Shown: positions 31,000 through 45,600, numbered from the stretch's first letter. The stretch is DNA of 64,000 nucleotides from Cladorhizidae sp. MBARI D1340-BT2 (GCA_028752905.1 JAQNBH010000005.1:4871312-4935311); one strand, 5' to 3'. Notes: a model not told the origin generated them from the sequence alone. Translations and numbers: made by a program.

Positions 31000-33900
31000 T
31001 CAGCAACAAACTCCATCTCTACTACAGATGCCAGCAACAAACTTCATCTCTACTACAGATGCCAGCAACAAACTTCATCTCTACTACAGATGCCAGCAAC
31101 AACTCCATCTAGCAAAAAACTTCATCTCTACTACAGATGCCAGCAACAAACTCCATCTCTACTACAGATGCCAGTAACAAACTCCAACCCTACTACAGAT
31201 GCCAGCAACAAACTCCATCTCTACTACTACAGATGCCAGCAGCAAACTTCATCTCTACTACAGATGCCAGCAACAAACTCCATCTCTACTAGCAACAAAC
31301 TCCATCTCTACTACAGATGCCAGCAGCAAACTTCATCTCTGCTACAGATGCCAGCAACAAACTCCATCTCTGCTACAGATGTCAGCAACAAACTTCATCT
31401 CTACTACAGATGTCAGCAGCAAACTTCATCTCTACTACAGATGCCAGCAACAAACTCCATCTCTACTAGCAACAAACTCCATCTCTGCTACAGATGTCAG
31501 CAACAAACTCCATCTCTACTACAGATGCCAGCAACAAACTCCATCTAGCAACAAACTTCATCTCTACTACAGATGCCAGCAACAAACTCCATCTCTACTA
31601 CAGATGCCAGCAACTAACTCCATCTCTACTACAGATGCCAGCAACTAACTCCATCTCTACTACAGATGCCAGCAACTAACTCCATCTCTACTACAGATGC
31701 CAGCAACAAACTTCATCTCTGCTACAGATGTCAGCAGCAAACTTCATCTCTACTACAGATGCCAGCAACAAACTTCATCTCTACTACAGATGTTAGCAGC
31801 AAACTCCATCTCTACTACAGATGCCAGCAACAAACTCCATCTCTGCTACAGATGTCAGCAACAAACTTCATCTCTGCTACAGATGCCAGCAACAAACTTC
31901 ATCTCTACTACAGATGCCAGCAACAAACTTCATCTCTACTACAGATGCCAGCAACAACTCCATCTAGCAAAAAACTTCATCTCTACTACAGATGCCAGCA
32001 ACAAACTCCATCTCTACTACAGATGCCAGTAACAAACTCCAACCCTACTACAGATGCCAGCAACAAACTCCATCTCTACTACTACAGATGCCAGCAGCAA
32101 ACTTCATCTCTACTACAGATGCCAGCAACAAACTCCATCTCTACTAGCAACAAACTCCATCTCTACTACAGATGCCAGCAGCAAACTTCATCTCTGCTAC
32201 AGATGCCAGCAACAAACTCCATCTCTGCTACAGATGTCAGCAACAAACTTCATCTCTACTACAGATGTCAGCAGCAAACTTCATCTCTACTACAGATGCC
32301 AGCAACAAACTCCATCTCTACTAGCAACAAACTCCATCTCTGCTACAGATGTCAGCAACAAACTCCATCTCTACTACAGATGCCAGCAACAAACTCCATC
32401 TAGCAACAAACTTCATCTCTACTACAGATGCCAGCAACAAACTCCATCTCTACTACAGATGCCAGCAACTAACTCCATCTCTACTACAGATGCCAGCAAC
32501 TAACTCCATCTCTACTACAGATGCCAGCAACTAACTCCATCTCTACTACAGATGCCAGCAACAAACTTCATCTCTGCTACAGATGTCAGCAGCAAACTTC
32601 ATCTCTACTACAGATGCCAGCAACAAACTTCATCTCTACTACAGATGTTAGCAGCAAACTCCATCTCTACTACAGATGCCAGCAACAAACTCCATCTCTG
32701 CTACAGATGTCAGCAACAAACTTCATCTCTGCTACAGATGCCAGCAACAAACTTCATCTCTACTACAGATGTTAGCAGCAAACTCCATCTCTACTACAGA
32801 TGTCAGCAACAAACTCCATCTCTGCTGCAGATGCCAGCAACAAACTCCATCTCTGCTACAGATGTCAGCAACAAACTTCATCTCTGCTACAGATGTCAGC
32901 AACAAACTCCATCTCTACTACAGATGCCAGCAACAAACTCCATCTCTACTACAGATGCCAGCAACAAACTCCATCTCTGCTACAGATGCCAGCAACAAAC
33001 TCCATCTCTGCTACAGATGTCAGCAACAAACTCCATCTCTGCTACAGATGTCAGCAACAAACTTCATCTCAACTACAGATGTCAGCAGCAAACTCCATCT
33101 CTACTACAGATGCCAGCAACAAACTTCATCTCTGCTACAGATGTCAGCAACAAACTTCATCTCTACTGCAGATGTCAGCAACAAACTCCATCTCTACTAC
33201 AGATGCCAGCAACAAACTTCATCTCTGCTACAGATGTCAGCAGCAAACTCCATCTCTACTACAGATGCCAGCAACAAACTTCATCTCTGCTACAGATGTC
33301 AGCAACAAACTCCATCTCTACTACAGATGCCAGCAACAAACTTCATCTCTGCTACAGATGCCAGCAACAAACTCCATCTCTACTACAGATGCCAGCAACA
33401 AACTTCATCTCTACTACAGATGTCAGCAACAAACTTCATCTCTACTGCAGATGTCAGCAACAAACTCCATCTCTGCTACAGATGCCAGCAACAAACTTCA
33501 TCTCTGCTACAGATGCCAGCAACAAACTCCATCTCTACTACAGATGCCAGCAACAAACTCCATCTCTACTACAGATGTCAGCAACAAACTTCATCTAGCA
33601 ACAAACTTCATCTCTACTACAGATGTCAGCAACAAACTTCATCTCTACTACAGATGCCAGCAACAAACTCCATCTCTACTGCAGATGTCAGCAACAAACT
33701 CCATCTCTGCTACAGATGTCAGCAACAAACTCCATCTAGCAACAAACTTCATCTCTACTACAGATGCCAGCAGCAAACTCCATCTCTGCTACAGATGCCA
33801 GCAACAAACTCCATCTCTACTACAGATGTCAGCAACAAACTCCATCTCTGCTACAGATGTCAGCAACAAACTTCATCTGCTACAGATGCCAGCAACAAAC

Positions 33901-35892
33901 TCCATCTCTACTACAGATGCCAGCAACAAACTCCATCTCTACTACAGATGTCAGCAACAAACTTCATCTCTGCTACAGATGTCGGCAACAAACTTCATCT
34001 CTACTACAGATGTCAGCAACAAACTCCATCTCTGCTACAGATGCCAGCAACAAACTTCATCTCTGCTGCAGATGTCAGCAACAAACTCCATCTCTACTAC
34101 AGATGCCAGCAACAAACTTCATCTCTGCTACAGATGTCAGCAACAAACTCCATCTCTACTACAGATGCCAGCAACAAACTTCATCTCCACTACAGATGCC
34201 AGCAACTAACTCCATCTCTACTACAGATGTCAGCAACAAACTTCATCTCTACTACAGATGCCAGCAACAAACTTCATCTCTACTACAGATGTCAGCAACA
34301 AACTCCATCTCTACTACAGATGCCAGCAACAAACTTCATCTCTGCTACAGATGTCAGCAACAAACTTCATCTCTGCTACAGATGCCAGCAACAAACTTCA
34401 TCTCTGCTACAGATGTCAGCAACAAACTCCATCTCTACTACAGATGCCAGCAACAAACTTCATCTCTGCTACAGATGCCAGCAACAAACTCCATCTCTAC
34501 TACAGATGCCAGCAACAAACTTCATCTCTACTACAGATGTTAGCAGCAAACTTCATCTCTGCTACAGATGTCAGCAACAAACTTCATCTCTGCTACAGAT
34601 GTCAGCAACAAACTTCATCTCTACTACAGATGCCAGCAACAAACTCCATCTCTGCTACAGATGCCAGCAACAAACTCCATCTCTACTACAGATGTCAGCA
34701 GCAAACTTCATCTCTACTACAGATGCCAGCAACAAACTCCATCTCTACTACAGATGTCAGCAACAAACTTCATCTCTACTACAGATGCCAGCAACAAACT
34801 TCATCTCTGCTACAGATGTCAGCAACAAACTCCATCTCTACTACAGATGCCAGCAACAAACTTCATCTCTACTGCAAATGTCAGCAACAAACTTCATCTC
34901 TACTACAGATGTCAGCAACAAACTCCATCTCTACTACAGATGCCAGCAACAAACTCCATCTCTGCTACAGATGCCAGCAACAAACTTCATCTCTACTACA
35001 GATGCCAGCAACAAACTTCATCTCTACGACAGATGCCAGCAACAAACTCCATCTCTGCTACAGATGCCAGCAACAAACTCCATCTCTACTGCAGATGCCA
35101 GCAACAAACTTCATCTCTGCTACAGATGTCAGCAACAAACTTCATCTCTACTACATATGTCAGCAACAAACTCCATCTCTACTACAGATGCCAGCAACAA
35201 ACTTCATCTCTACTACAGATGCCAGCAACAAACTTCATCTCTGCTACAGATGCCAGCAACAAACTTCATCTCTACTACAGATGCCAGCAACAAACTTCAT
35301 CTCTGCTACAGATGCCAGCAACAAACTTCATCTCTACTACAGATGTCAGCAACAAACTCCATCTCTACTACAGATGCCAGCAACAAACTTCATCTCTACT
35401 ACAGATGCCAGCAACAAACTTCATCTCTGCTACAGATGCCAGCAACAAACTTCATCTCTAGTACAGATGTCAGCAACAAACTTCATCTCTGCTACAGATG
35501 TCAGCAACAAACTTCATCTCTACTGCAGATGTCAGCAACAAACTTCATCTCTGCTACAGATGTCAGCAACAAACTCCATCTCTACTACAGATGCCAGCAA
35601 CAAACTCCATCTCTGCTACAGATGTCAGCAACAAACTCCATCTCTGCTACAGATGTCAGCAACAAACTCCATCTCTGCTACAGATGTCAGCAACAAACTC
35701 CATCTCTGCTACAGATGTCAGCAACAAACTCCATCTCTACTACAGATGCCAGCAACAAACTTCATCTCTACTACAGATGTCAGCAGCAAACTCCATCTCT
35801 ACTACAGATGCCAGCAACAAACTTCATCTCTACTACAGATGTCAGCAACAAACTTCATCTCTGCTACAGATGCCAGCAACAAACTCTATTCT
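31000..35892. repeat. 31-bp satellite array, about 155 copies, with 855-bp higher-order duplication
   Basis: The unit is CAACAAACTYCATCTCTRCT followed by ACAGATGYCAG. It has no stop in any plus-strand frame. Because 31 is not a multiple of 3, three units translate as one 31-residue period, so very long plus-strand frames exist (for example 32676-35909) in all three frames. Units differ mainly at three positions, all transitions (Y, R, Y above). Shortened units (CTAGCAACAAAC) mark a block at about 31101-31955 that is repeated at 31956-32765 with an offset of 855 bp. I do not regard the frames as genes: no splice or start context was found. Confidence 0.95.
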
Positions 35893-35909
35893 ATACAGTA
35901 TGTTTTTGA

Positions 35910-36660
35910 CATGACTTTCTCATGCCATTGATAGGTGTGTTGATAGGTGTGGTTAATTGCTCCGTGTGGTTCCCTTCAGTGTGGACCTGACGTGCATCAA
36001 TTCATTTAGAAAATTGTCGAAGGGGGGGCAACTGGAGGAATCTGGATTTTAAGGGAGGGGACGATGGTTAAAGATGTGACTTAAAAACATCAAATGAAGT
36101 TTAATAATACAATTTCCAGGGGGCCCCCCTCTCTATGAACTCCTGTCAATACGCATCAGGCAGTGTGCAGACAGTGCTTTAGTTTTTGAGAAGCAATTGC
36201 TAGCAATGGCTCAACTTATATCTAGCAAGGCTACCGGTAGTAGCAGTTCCTCCCTCATTATCTCACCAACTATTAGCTGTGCTTCTTAATTAAGTTGATT
36301 CTTACAGTAGCAGTGCATGTCATCCTATAACTCTGAGAGTGCCACCAATGCTGCAGGAAAGCTGGTTCATTGCTTGATGTGCTTGAAAGCACCAACCCAA
36401 TCTGACCTTTCCAGGGAAAAAGTAATTAGCTCTTTCAGGAAAGAGGAGATGGATCAACGATGAAGAACGGCACCACCTTGGGATTGTCACGATATGTGCC
36501 ATCTTTTGTCGCTCATGCACACTCGCTAATTCTGTCTTGTCGAGTTTCTTTTCTTTACTTAGCAAATCCGTTGCGTGTTTGTTAAGCACCTGCCTAGTGT
36601 TAATTAAAGCACACTTTCTTGTTAACTGGTGTTGTATGCACCGCACTCAAGCAAGCGTTG
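35910..36660. other. Intergenic/upstream region of the TOPAZ1-like gene
   Basis: About 750 bp of unique sequence between the 31-bp satellite and the first inferred exon. It contains G- and C-runs (36020-36130) and no recognisable gene. The promoter of the downstream gene should lie here, but no clear TATA box or initiator was found. Confidence 0.4.
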
Positions 36661-39600
36661 ATGTGTGCTAATGCTGGTTTTTCAAACACTTGCATTTATA
36701 GCGGTAAGACTCATTCACGTGAATGTTTTTGGCCTCAAAGAACTGTCATAATTGTTATCAATGTTGCTTTTCATCTGTTGTTATGTTATGTATGTGTTGC
36801 TGCTTCTCCCCTGATCCCCCCCCACACACACACACACTTGTTGACCTTTTTGAGGGGGAGGGGAGGGTGGTAGGGATTTTTTTTGTGCAGCTCTCTATGT
36901 TTTCATTGTTGTCGATGTTGTTTTTCTATGCAGAAAAGCTGAAGCCTCCCAACCATTTGCTGCTGGAGACTGTCTCCTCGCCGGATCTCCTCCATGTGAG
37001 GCTCGGCAGCGCTGATGTGAACAACGAGGACCTCTCCCGGAGGAACGAAATGACCATCAAGACTGGAGAGAGGCTTAGCTCTACAGAGGACTCTGGTTAC
37101 CCTCAGTCTGTGTCAGGGAGCGACAGAGTACACGATTCTCACTGTCCCTCTGCCCTCATGGAGGAAGATGTCTTATCTTCACCAACAGAGCTCCTGTCTC
37201 CCGTATTGTCGACTTTCCTGAGTGGGACCGATTATGAGGACCAGAGTTCATCTGACGGTCTTTTCAGAATGTCCACCGAGATGGCCAGTTGTCTGGGGGG
37301 CGTGGGAATTGTTTCGCAGGTGGGGATTGCCGAGGAGAATGTGGCCATGAAACAATTTTCATTGGATATGCAAGCGGAGGAGATGCGTGGTGATGACATC
37401 ATATTTCCTGAATTGGATGTGCTTCTGAACAAGAACTCTGAGCACAAGGAAATGTTCGAACCCGGGGATCTGGTGCTCTTGAACGAAGGCAAGGAGAGAG
37501 GAAAAGGTGGAGGAGAGTTTGACGAGGTGGGATACGGAATGGGCGATAGCACGCCAGACTGGTTGAAGCTGTTAGAAGTACCACAAGCAATGGTGACTGG
37601 TGAGAACCAGGTGTGTAAGGACACCTTTGCTGATCTTGATGTTAGTGTTCTCTGTGATTATATTCTCTATGGAGCCAACACATCTCGGTCCCGGGGGGGC
37701 AGCTTTCATACCACAGGATTTGACGAGGACGGTGTCAAAGCCGGAAGTGTCACAGTGGAATTGGAACAGAAGGTTGAGCCTGAGATGGAGAAGAAGGTCG
37801 AGCCTGTTGCCTCAGAATTGCAAGTTATCAGTGGAAAGAGTGAGAGTGATGGGTCAACTAGGAGGAAGGTCGGGAGACCAAGATCGGTTGGGAGACCAAG
37901 GATGAGCGAAGGGGGTGATGGTCCGGCAAGGAGGAAGGTCGGGAGACCAAGATCGGTTGGGAGACCAAGGATGAGCGAGGGTGATGGTCCGGCAAGGAGG
38001 AAGGTCGGGAGACCAAGATTGGTTGGGAGACCCAGGATGAGCGAAAGTGATGGTCCGGCAAGGAGGAAGGTTGGGAGGCCCAGGACGAGGGGAAATGATG
38101 GCTCATCCAGGAAGAAGAAAGCTAGGATGCTAGAACCCGGACCAGTTAAGAGGACATGCTCAGGGAGGAACGTAACTCCTACCTGGAAAGTTGTCTCTGG
38201 ATGGGCTGTTAAGTCAGAAGCAAGTGGTCTGGCATCTGGTGATGCTTTATCATGTGACACTGATCAAATGTTGACATTGTCATGTGATCAACAAGCCAAG
38301 ACTGATAACAAGGACTCGGACTTGGAGGCTCTGTGGCAAACTCCAATTGAACATGAGACCTTTGACGCTTTCATGACCTTGCCATTGCAAGCACTCGTGC
38401 TCAAGATGGACTCCACGGAGACAAGCCAGTGGTCGAGAAAGGATGGAGAGAAAGAGAATCAGAGTTTGTCTTTGTTAGGCGACTTAAAAGCGATGTCATG
38501 TGCTTCAGGGACGGAGAAATGTAATGGGGCACACGATGATGTGCTTGTGTCAGAGGCTGGCATAGCTGAGAGAGTGCGAGCCGCTCACTTGAGGACAAGT
38601 GGACAGGATGCTGAAGAAAGAGCAACTAGGAAGAAGTATGGGAAGATTGAAGAGAAAAATGGTGGGCATGAAGGAATGAGGAAGACACATGTAGAAAGAG
38701 GAAAGGCTAAAGATGAGACGACAACTTTTAACTTGAGACGTTCAGAAAGAGGCAAGACCAGAGTGATACCCGAGTCGTGTGTAAGTCAAACTCTGCCCTT
38801 GGGGTCTCCCAATCTCTGCACTGTCTTGACATCGAACATGCAGGACAGTTCAAGCACACATGCCGAAGTCAATGCAGCGTTGATGAGTGGTGAAGTTGAA
38901 GATGATTTTGAATTCGACATTGATCAGCTAATCAGCAACATGGACCTTGGAATCTCTTCTCCTGCCGAAGCTAGTGCAGTGAGTGCAGAGAGAGAGGGTG
39001 CAATCGAACAAGCCCTTCCAAAATCACAGCATGCTCAATCATGTGTGTGTATTACACCTGTCGTCACTAGCACCAGCCTCCCCTCTCACACTGCTAGCAC
39101 CAGCCTCCCCTCTCTCACTGCTAGCACCATCCTCCCCTCTCTCACTGCTAGCACCAGCCTCTCCTCTCACACTGATAACACCAGTCTCTCCTCTCTCACT
39201 GCTAGCACCATCCTCCCCTCTCTCACTGCTAGCACCAGCCTCTCCTCTCACACTGCTAGCACCAGCCTCCCCTCTCTCACTGCTAACACCAGTCTCTCCT
39301 CTCTCACTGCTAGCACCAGCCTCCCCTCTCTCACTGCTAGCACCAGTCTCTCCTCTCTCACTGCTAGCACCAGCCTCTCCTCTCTCACTGCTAGCACCAG
39401 TCTCTCCTCTCTCACTGCTAGCACCATCCTTGCACTTACCCCAACTATCACCAGGCCTAGTTCCTTCAATGCTTGCACTAACCCCACTCACATCCCCACT
39501 AACATCACACATGTCACCACTAGCACAAGCCCCACTCACATCCCCACTAACGTCACACATGTCACCACTAGCACAAGCCCCACTCACATCCCAACTGGCA

Positions 39601-42600
39601 CTAGGAAGGCCAGGCTTACTTGTACTACAGGCAGCAATGGAGTGAAGCAGGTGGCCAAGAACTCGCGGGAGACAAAGAAGGTAGTTGTGCGTACAAGTCG
39701 TTCCAAGAGAGGGAAACTGAGCATGTCCCAGTGTAGCCTGGAGGCAGAGTTGACCGATCCTGTGAGACACCCGAGTGCCTCCAGGACACTCCCTGCAAGT
39801 GCCTCTCCCACAACCACCTCGTCCGTGAAGAGCAACTCCTTAAGGACTACTCACCTGAGAGAGACATCTCCCTGGGATGAAGACGAGGACTGCATTGACC
39901 TTCACGTAGGGGAGGAAGACATGTTTTCTGATGTGGAAGGGAAATATCCACTGGACAAGAACCTCTCCAAGAAAAGGCAGGCTACAGATGTGTGTGCAGC
40001 TTCTAAATCATCTATGAAAGACAGGCTTGGTTATAGGTGTTTGAACAAGGCATTAACCCCTTCAGTCATGCATGAAATATCCCCCACCATCAGTAGGCAT
40101 CTTGCATCTTCGGCTTCACTCATAACCCCTTCAAGCCGATCATGTGCTCCTGTTCCCCAGAGGATACACCCACTTCCCCAACCACACCCTCCCAGTACAA
40201 ACGATGATAATAAACTAAGTCCTGCAACTCCACCTGAAGCCCATTGCACTCGTTTGGACCTGGACCCTAATCATTCATGCGGACTGTTCTCCAAAACTGC
40301 GCTAAAGAAGCAGATGAGTCTGAGGATTGGCACGTCTCCTCCACGTCCCACGTCTCCTCCACGTCCCACATCCCCTCCACGTCCCACATCCATGCCTCCC
40401 TCATCTTTCCCATTGGTTCATCACTTTCCTGCACCTCAGTCGGAGGAAGAGATCAACTCTCTTTCTCTTACTAGCTCACATATTCCGTCATGGTAAGCTG
40501 GCTTATTGGGAGGGGTGGGGCAGGTGGGCACAACTTGATGTCGCATCAGTGATCATGCATCACGTGCCGTATCTCGATGTATTGTGAAGGTGGTTGTTAG
40601 CAGGTGTCCGGCTGGTTGTTAACAGGTGCATCTGGCTGGTTGCTAGCAGGTGTCTGGCTGGTTGTTAGCAGGTGTCTGGCTGGTTGCTAGCAGGTGTCTG
40701 GCTGGTTGCTAGCAGGTGTCTGGCTGGTTGTTAGCAGGTGTCTGGCCGGTTGCTAGCAGGCACGTCTGGCTGGTTGTTGGCAGGTGTCTGGCTGGTTGCT
40801 AGCAGGTGTCTGGCTGGTTGCTAGCAGGTGTCTGGCTGGTTGTTAGAAGGTGTCTGGCTGGTTGCTAGCAGGTGTCTGGCTGGTTGTTAGCAGGTGTCTG
40901 GCCGGTTGCTAGCAGGTGTCTGGCTGGTTGCTAGCAGGTGTCTGGCTGGTTGCTAGCAGGTGTCTGGCTGGTTGCTAGCAGGTGTCTGGCTGGTTGTTAG
41001 CAGGTGTCTGGCTGGTTGTTAGCAGGTGTCTGGCTGGTTGTTAGCAGGTGTCTGGCTGGTTGTTAGCAGGTGTCTGGCTGGTTGTTAACAGGTGCATCTG
41101 GCTGGTTGCTAGCAGGTGTCTGGCTGGTTGTTAGCAGGTGTCTGGCTGGTCGTTAGCAGGTGCGTCTGGCTGGTTGCTAGCAGGTGTCTGGCTGGTTGTT
41201 AGCAGGTGTCTGGCTGGTTGTTAACAGGTGCATCTGGCTGGTTGCTAGCAGGTGTCTGGCTGGTTGTTAGCAGGTGTCTGGCTGGTCGTTAGCAGGTGCG
41301 TCTGGCTGGTTGCTAGCAGGTGTCTGGCTGGTTGCTAGCAGGTGTCTGGCTGGTTGCTAGCAGGTGTCTGGCTGGTTGCTAGCAGGTGTCTGGCCGGTTG
41401 CTAGCAGGCACGTCTGGCCGGTTGCTAGCAGGCACGTCTGGCCGGTTGTTAGCAGGTGTCTGGCTGGTTGTTAGCAGGTGCGTCTGGCTGGTTGCTAGCA
41501 GGTGTCTGGCTGGTTGCTAGCAGGTGTCTGGCCGGTTGCTAGCAGGTGTCTGGCTGGTTGTTAGCAGGTGCGTCTGGCTGGTTGCTAGCAGGTGTCTGGC
41601 TGGTTGCTAGCAGGTGTCTGGCTGGTTGCTAGCAGGTGTCTGGCCGGTTGCTAGCAGGTGTCTGGCTGGTTGCTAGCAGGTGTCTGGCTGGTTGCTAGCA
41701 GGTGTCTGGCTGGTTGCTAGCAGGTGTCTGGCCGGTTGCTAGCAGGTGTCTGGCTGGTTGCTAGCAGGTGTCTGGCTGGTTGCTAGCAGGTGTCTAGCTG
41801 GTTGCTAGCAGGTGTCTGGCTGGTTGTTAGCAGGTGTCTGGCTGGTTGTTAGCAGGTGTCTGGCTGGTTGTTAGCAGGTGTCTGGCTGGGTGCATGCATG
41901 TTGAGGGTAGGACATGACTATGTCTCCTCCTGCTCAAGAGCCAGCACATCGCTGGCCCCAAATTTGTAGTTGTGTTGTCCTTGTATGACAAGTCTCTCAG
42001 CTGTGCTCTGCATTGGGTGCTATTGGCCCTTCCTGCTATCTCGGCAGGCACGCTAAGTGATCCATGCCTGTGTCAGTAATTGTCTCTGTGCTTGTTATGC
42101 GGCCATTGTCTTGCTGACTGATGCCACAGCTAAACAATGCTCTCTTCTAGTCTTCGTTACTATCCAGACTTCTTGTTATGATTTGCAGTTGTATCCCTCC
42201 TGGCAATTATGTTCCTGCTCCCCCCACGAGGGGTATTTCAGGAAAGGTATGTTTCGGGTTTCTGAAAGGCAGTTGCTTGCGTGGCCCCCGCTGCCGTTTT
42301 CAGCACATGGACATCGCTGTGGTTCCCCTCGATATCATGGAATCCTCCGTGGTAAGTGAAGTGAGGAGTTGGAGAGTTAGCCTACTGTAGCTGTTGATGT
42401 GTGCTTACTCATACTTCATATTGTGTTTGCCAGACATGTCAATGCATTGCAGACACCCTAAAGTACTTAATTAAGTTGGTGTGTTTTTCATTATTTTTTA
42501 CCAGTAGGGAGTACTCTAGAACTCCCTATATTTGCCTCTTTGTATATGCATAATTATATATACATATTTGTACATAATTATTGTGTATATATGTACATAT

Positions 42601-45600
42601 GTGTATATATTTACATATATATGTATGTATGTACATATATCTGTATGTATGTACACAAATATGTATAATGTACATAATTATATTTGTATATATAATGAGT
42701 ATATATGTATAGAGTAAAACTTGAGACTCCAGTAATTGTTCTGTGGCATATCGTACACACCAGTTAGTGTCCTGTTGACACTGAACTGCTTCTGTGCAAA
42801 TACAATGGTTGACTCTTCTCTGTCATGTGATTTACTTTCCTCCTGAGAGTTGCCGTGCAGCGGTCACTCTTCTTCTCTTGCTTCTTCATTGTTGGAACTT
42901 GACTAGAGCTTCTTCACTTGTTCGGTTGTTCCACATGAGGATTTCAACTCCTCCCTGAAATTGGTCTACGGATTAAGCTATTGTGGTCTATTTGTCTGCA
43001 CCCCTTCTCTACCCACCCCTCCACAAAAACAACAAAAAGCAACAACAACTAATGCAAAAACAACAACAACTAATGCAAAAACAACAACTAATGCAAAAAC
43101 AACAAATAAGCAAAAACAACAACTAATGCAAAAACAACAAATGCAAAAACAACTAATGCAAAAACAACAAAACTAATGCAAAAGCAAAACAACTAATGCA
43201 AAAGCAACAACAACTAATGCAAAAACAACAACAACTAATGCAAAAGCAACAAAAACAACAACTAATGCAAAAACAACAACAACTAATGCAAAAGCAACAA
43301 CAACTAATGCAAAAGCAACAACTAATGCAAAAGCAACAACTAATGCAAAAGCAACAACTAATGCAAAAGCAACAACTAATGCAAAAACAACAACAACTAA
43401 TGCAAAACAACAACAACTAATGCAAAAGCAACAACAACTAATGCAAAAACAACAACTAATGCAAAAGCAACAACTAATGCAAAAACAACAACAACTAATG
43501 CAAAACAACAACAACTAATGCAAAAGCAACAACAACTAATGCAAAAGCAACAACTAATGCAAAAGCAACAACTAATGCAAAAACAACAACAACTAATGCA
43601 AAAAGCAGCAACAACTAATGCAAAAGCAACAACTAATGCAAAAACAACAACAACTAATGCAAAAAGCAACAACAACTAATGCAAAAGCAACAACTAATGC
43701 AAAAGCAACAACAACTAATGCAAAAAAAAAACTAATGAAAGAGAGAAAAAACTAATGCAAAAGCAACAACTAATACAACAACAACTAATGCAAAATAACA
43801 ACAACTAATGCAAAAACAACAACTAATGCAAAAGCAACAACAATTAATGCAAAAAAAACAACAACTAATGCCAAACAACAACAACTAATGCTTGGGGAAC
43901 GTCGGGTGTAATGGACTGGGAACTGTTGGGGTGGGTGTGGGCAAAGAAAGTTGTATATACAAATATATTTGACCCCTCCATTTTCTTCTAACCTCCAACT
44001 ATCACAGCTGAGCCTACCTCGTGACGTGATCCCTCGGAATATAGTGCATCGCTATGCGTATGATCGGCGTTCTGTTATTCAATTGAAGCGACACCTCGGC
44101 CAGTTCCTGACCATGATTCAACATCTTCTCAGCAGAAACCTTGGTGAGTGCACTTGGAAAAGGTAGCTAAAATATTGCCAGGTCGGTATCACTATATGCC
44201 TTCAGGCCTGTTGTTGCTAATCCATTCCTTCCTGACATTTATTGTCATTACTATTGTTGTTTTGTTGTTGTTATCTGGTCTGGTGACCTTCACCTGCTAT
44301 CATGTGACTTGCAGATATTTATTTCTCCACATTCTCCCACTGCACATGCCCATACCTCTCAAATGCAGCTGGAGTAACAAATGCCTGGGAGTTCTTGACG
44401 TGTGTTGCTGGCATTGACTTCAACGTGCCACTCCTTTGTCGCCTGCTGCGTCTCTTTGCTGCAAGCTCCACCCACCTTAACAAGGCACAAGTGGTGGTAT
44501 TCACCCTCATGAATGAACCTTACCTGCTTTCTCATGAAGATTACTTGCACTTGTTTGGGATCCTGGGCCAACACCGAATGATAGATGAGTATGTTGTTGT
44601 TACGAGTAACTGCTGTTCGTTGCTGGAGGTGTTAATGATGTGGTAGTCTCGCATTTGCTTGTGGTTTCTTGAGAGGAGTATGTTGCTCGCTGTTTATTGA
44701 TGATCATGTGGTATCTTTGTAGGTTCAAGAAGGTGTACTTGGACATGAAATGTAAGAGGTTGTGTCCAGACCTCCCAACCATCTCCGTCATGTTGAGGAG
44801 TGTCAAGGGCCTGGGGGAATGGTGAGACACACATTACAGTTCATGCTTAACTTGTGGTGCATCACAAAATCCTGACTGAGCTCATAGAGCAGCATCTTGA
44901 GGAGACGCTTACTGATGATGTTGTTGCTTTGCCCTGCCTCAGGATGTTCCAGCTACTTGCTGACATTAAGTTTAGTGAGAACTGTGACAAAGAAGAAATG
45001 TTTAGGTGAGGCCTTGCTTGAGTTACCTGCATGCACATCATTGTTCTTCACACCTTCCACATGTACATCACAGACCCATCACATGATCATCATTGACCTG
45101 TCACATGCATATCACATGGTTGTCATGTGCACGTCACAAACCCATCGCCACTGCACATCCCAAACCTGTCATATGCATGTTACCCTGTCACATGCTCATC
45201 GCAGACCTGTCATGTGCTCATCCTAAATCTGTCACATGCTCATCACAGACCTGTCACATGCTCATCATAGACCTGTCACATGCTCATCACAGACCTGTCA
45301 CATGCTCATCATAGACCTGTCACATGCTCATCACAGACCTGTCACATGCTCATCATAGACCTGTCACATGCTCATCACAGACCTGTCATGTGCTCATCAT
45401 AAACCTGTCATGTGCTCATCATAAACCTGTCACATGCTCATCACAGACCTGTCACATGCTCATCATAGACCTGTCACATGCTCATACAGACCTGTCACAT
45501 GCTCACCACAGACCTGTCATGTGCTCATCATAAACCTGTCACATGCTCATCACAGACCTGTCACATGCTCATCACAGACCTGTCACGTGCTCATCACAAA

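Noticed and set aside
31000..35931. Long Gln/Ser/Leu-rich frames, considered as a giant repetitive protein
   Set aside because: All three plus frames are open because the 31-bp unit lacks stops. No start context, splice signals or flanking domains were found.
39039..39770. Minus-strand 243-codon frame opposite the large exon
   Set aside because: It is the antisense shadow of the TASTSLPSL repeat in the TOPAZ1-like exon.
42961..43675. Gln-rich and Cys/Phe-rich frames on opposite strands
   Set aside because: They come from CAACAACTAATGCAAAA repeats within an intron of the TOPAZ1-like gene.
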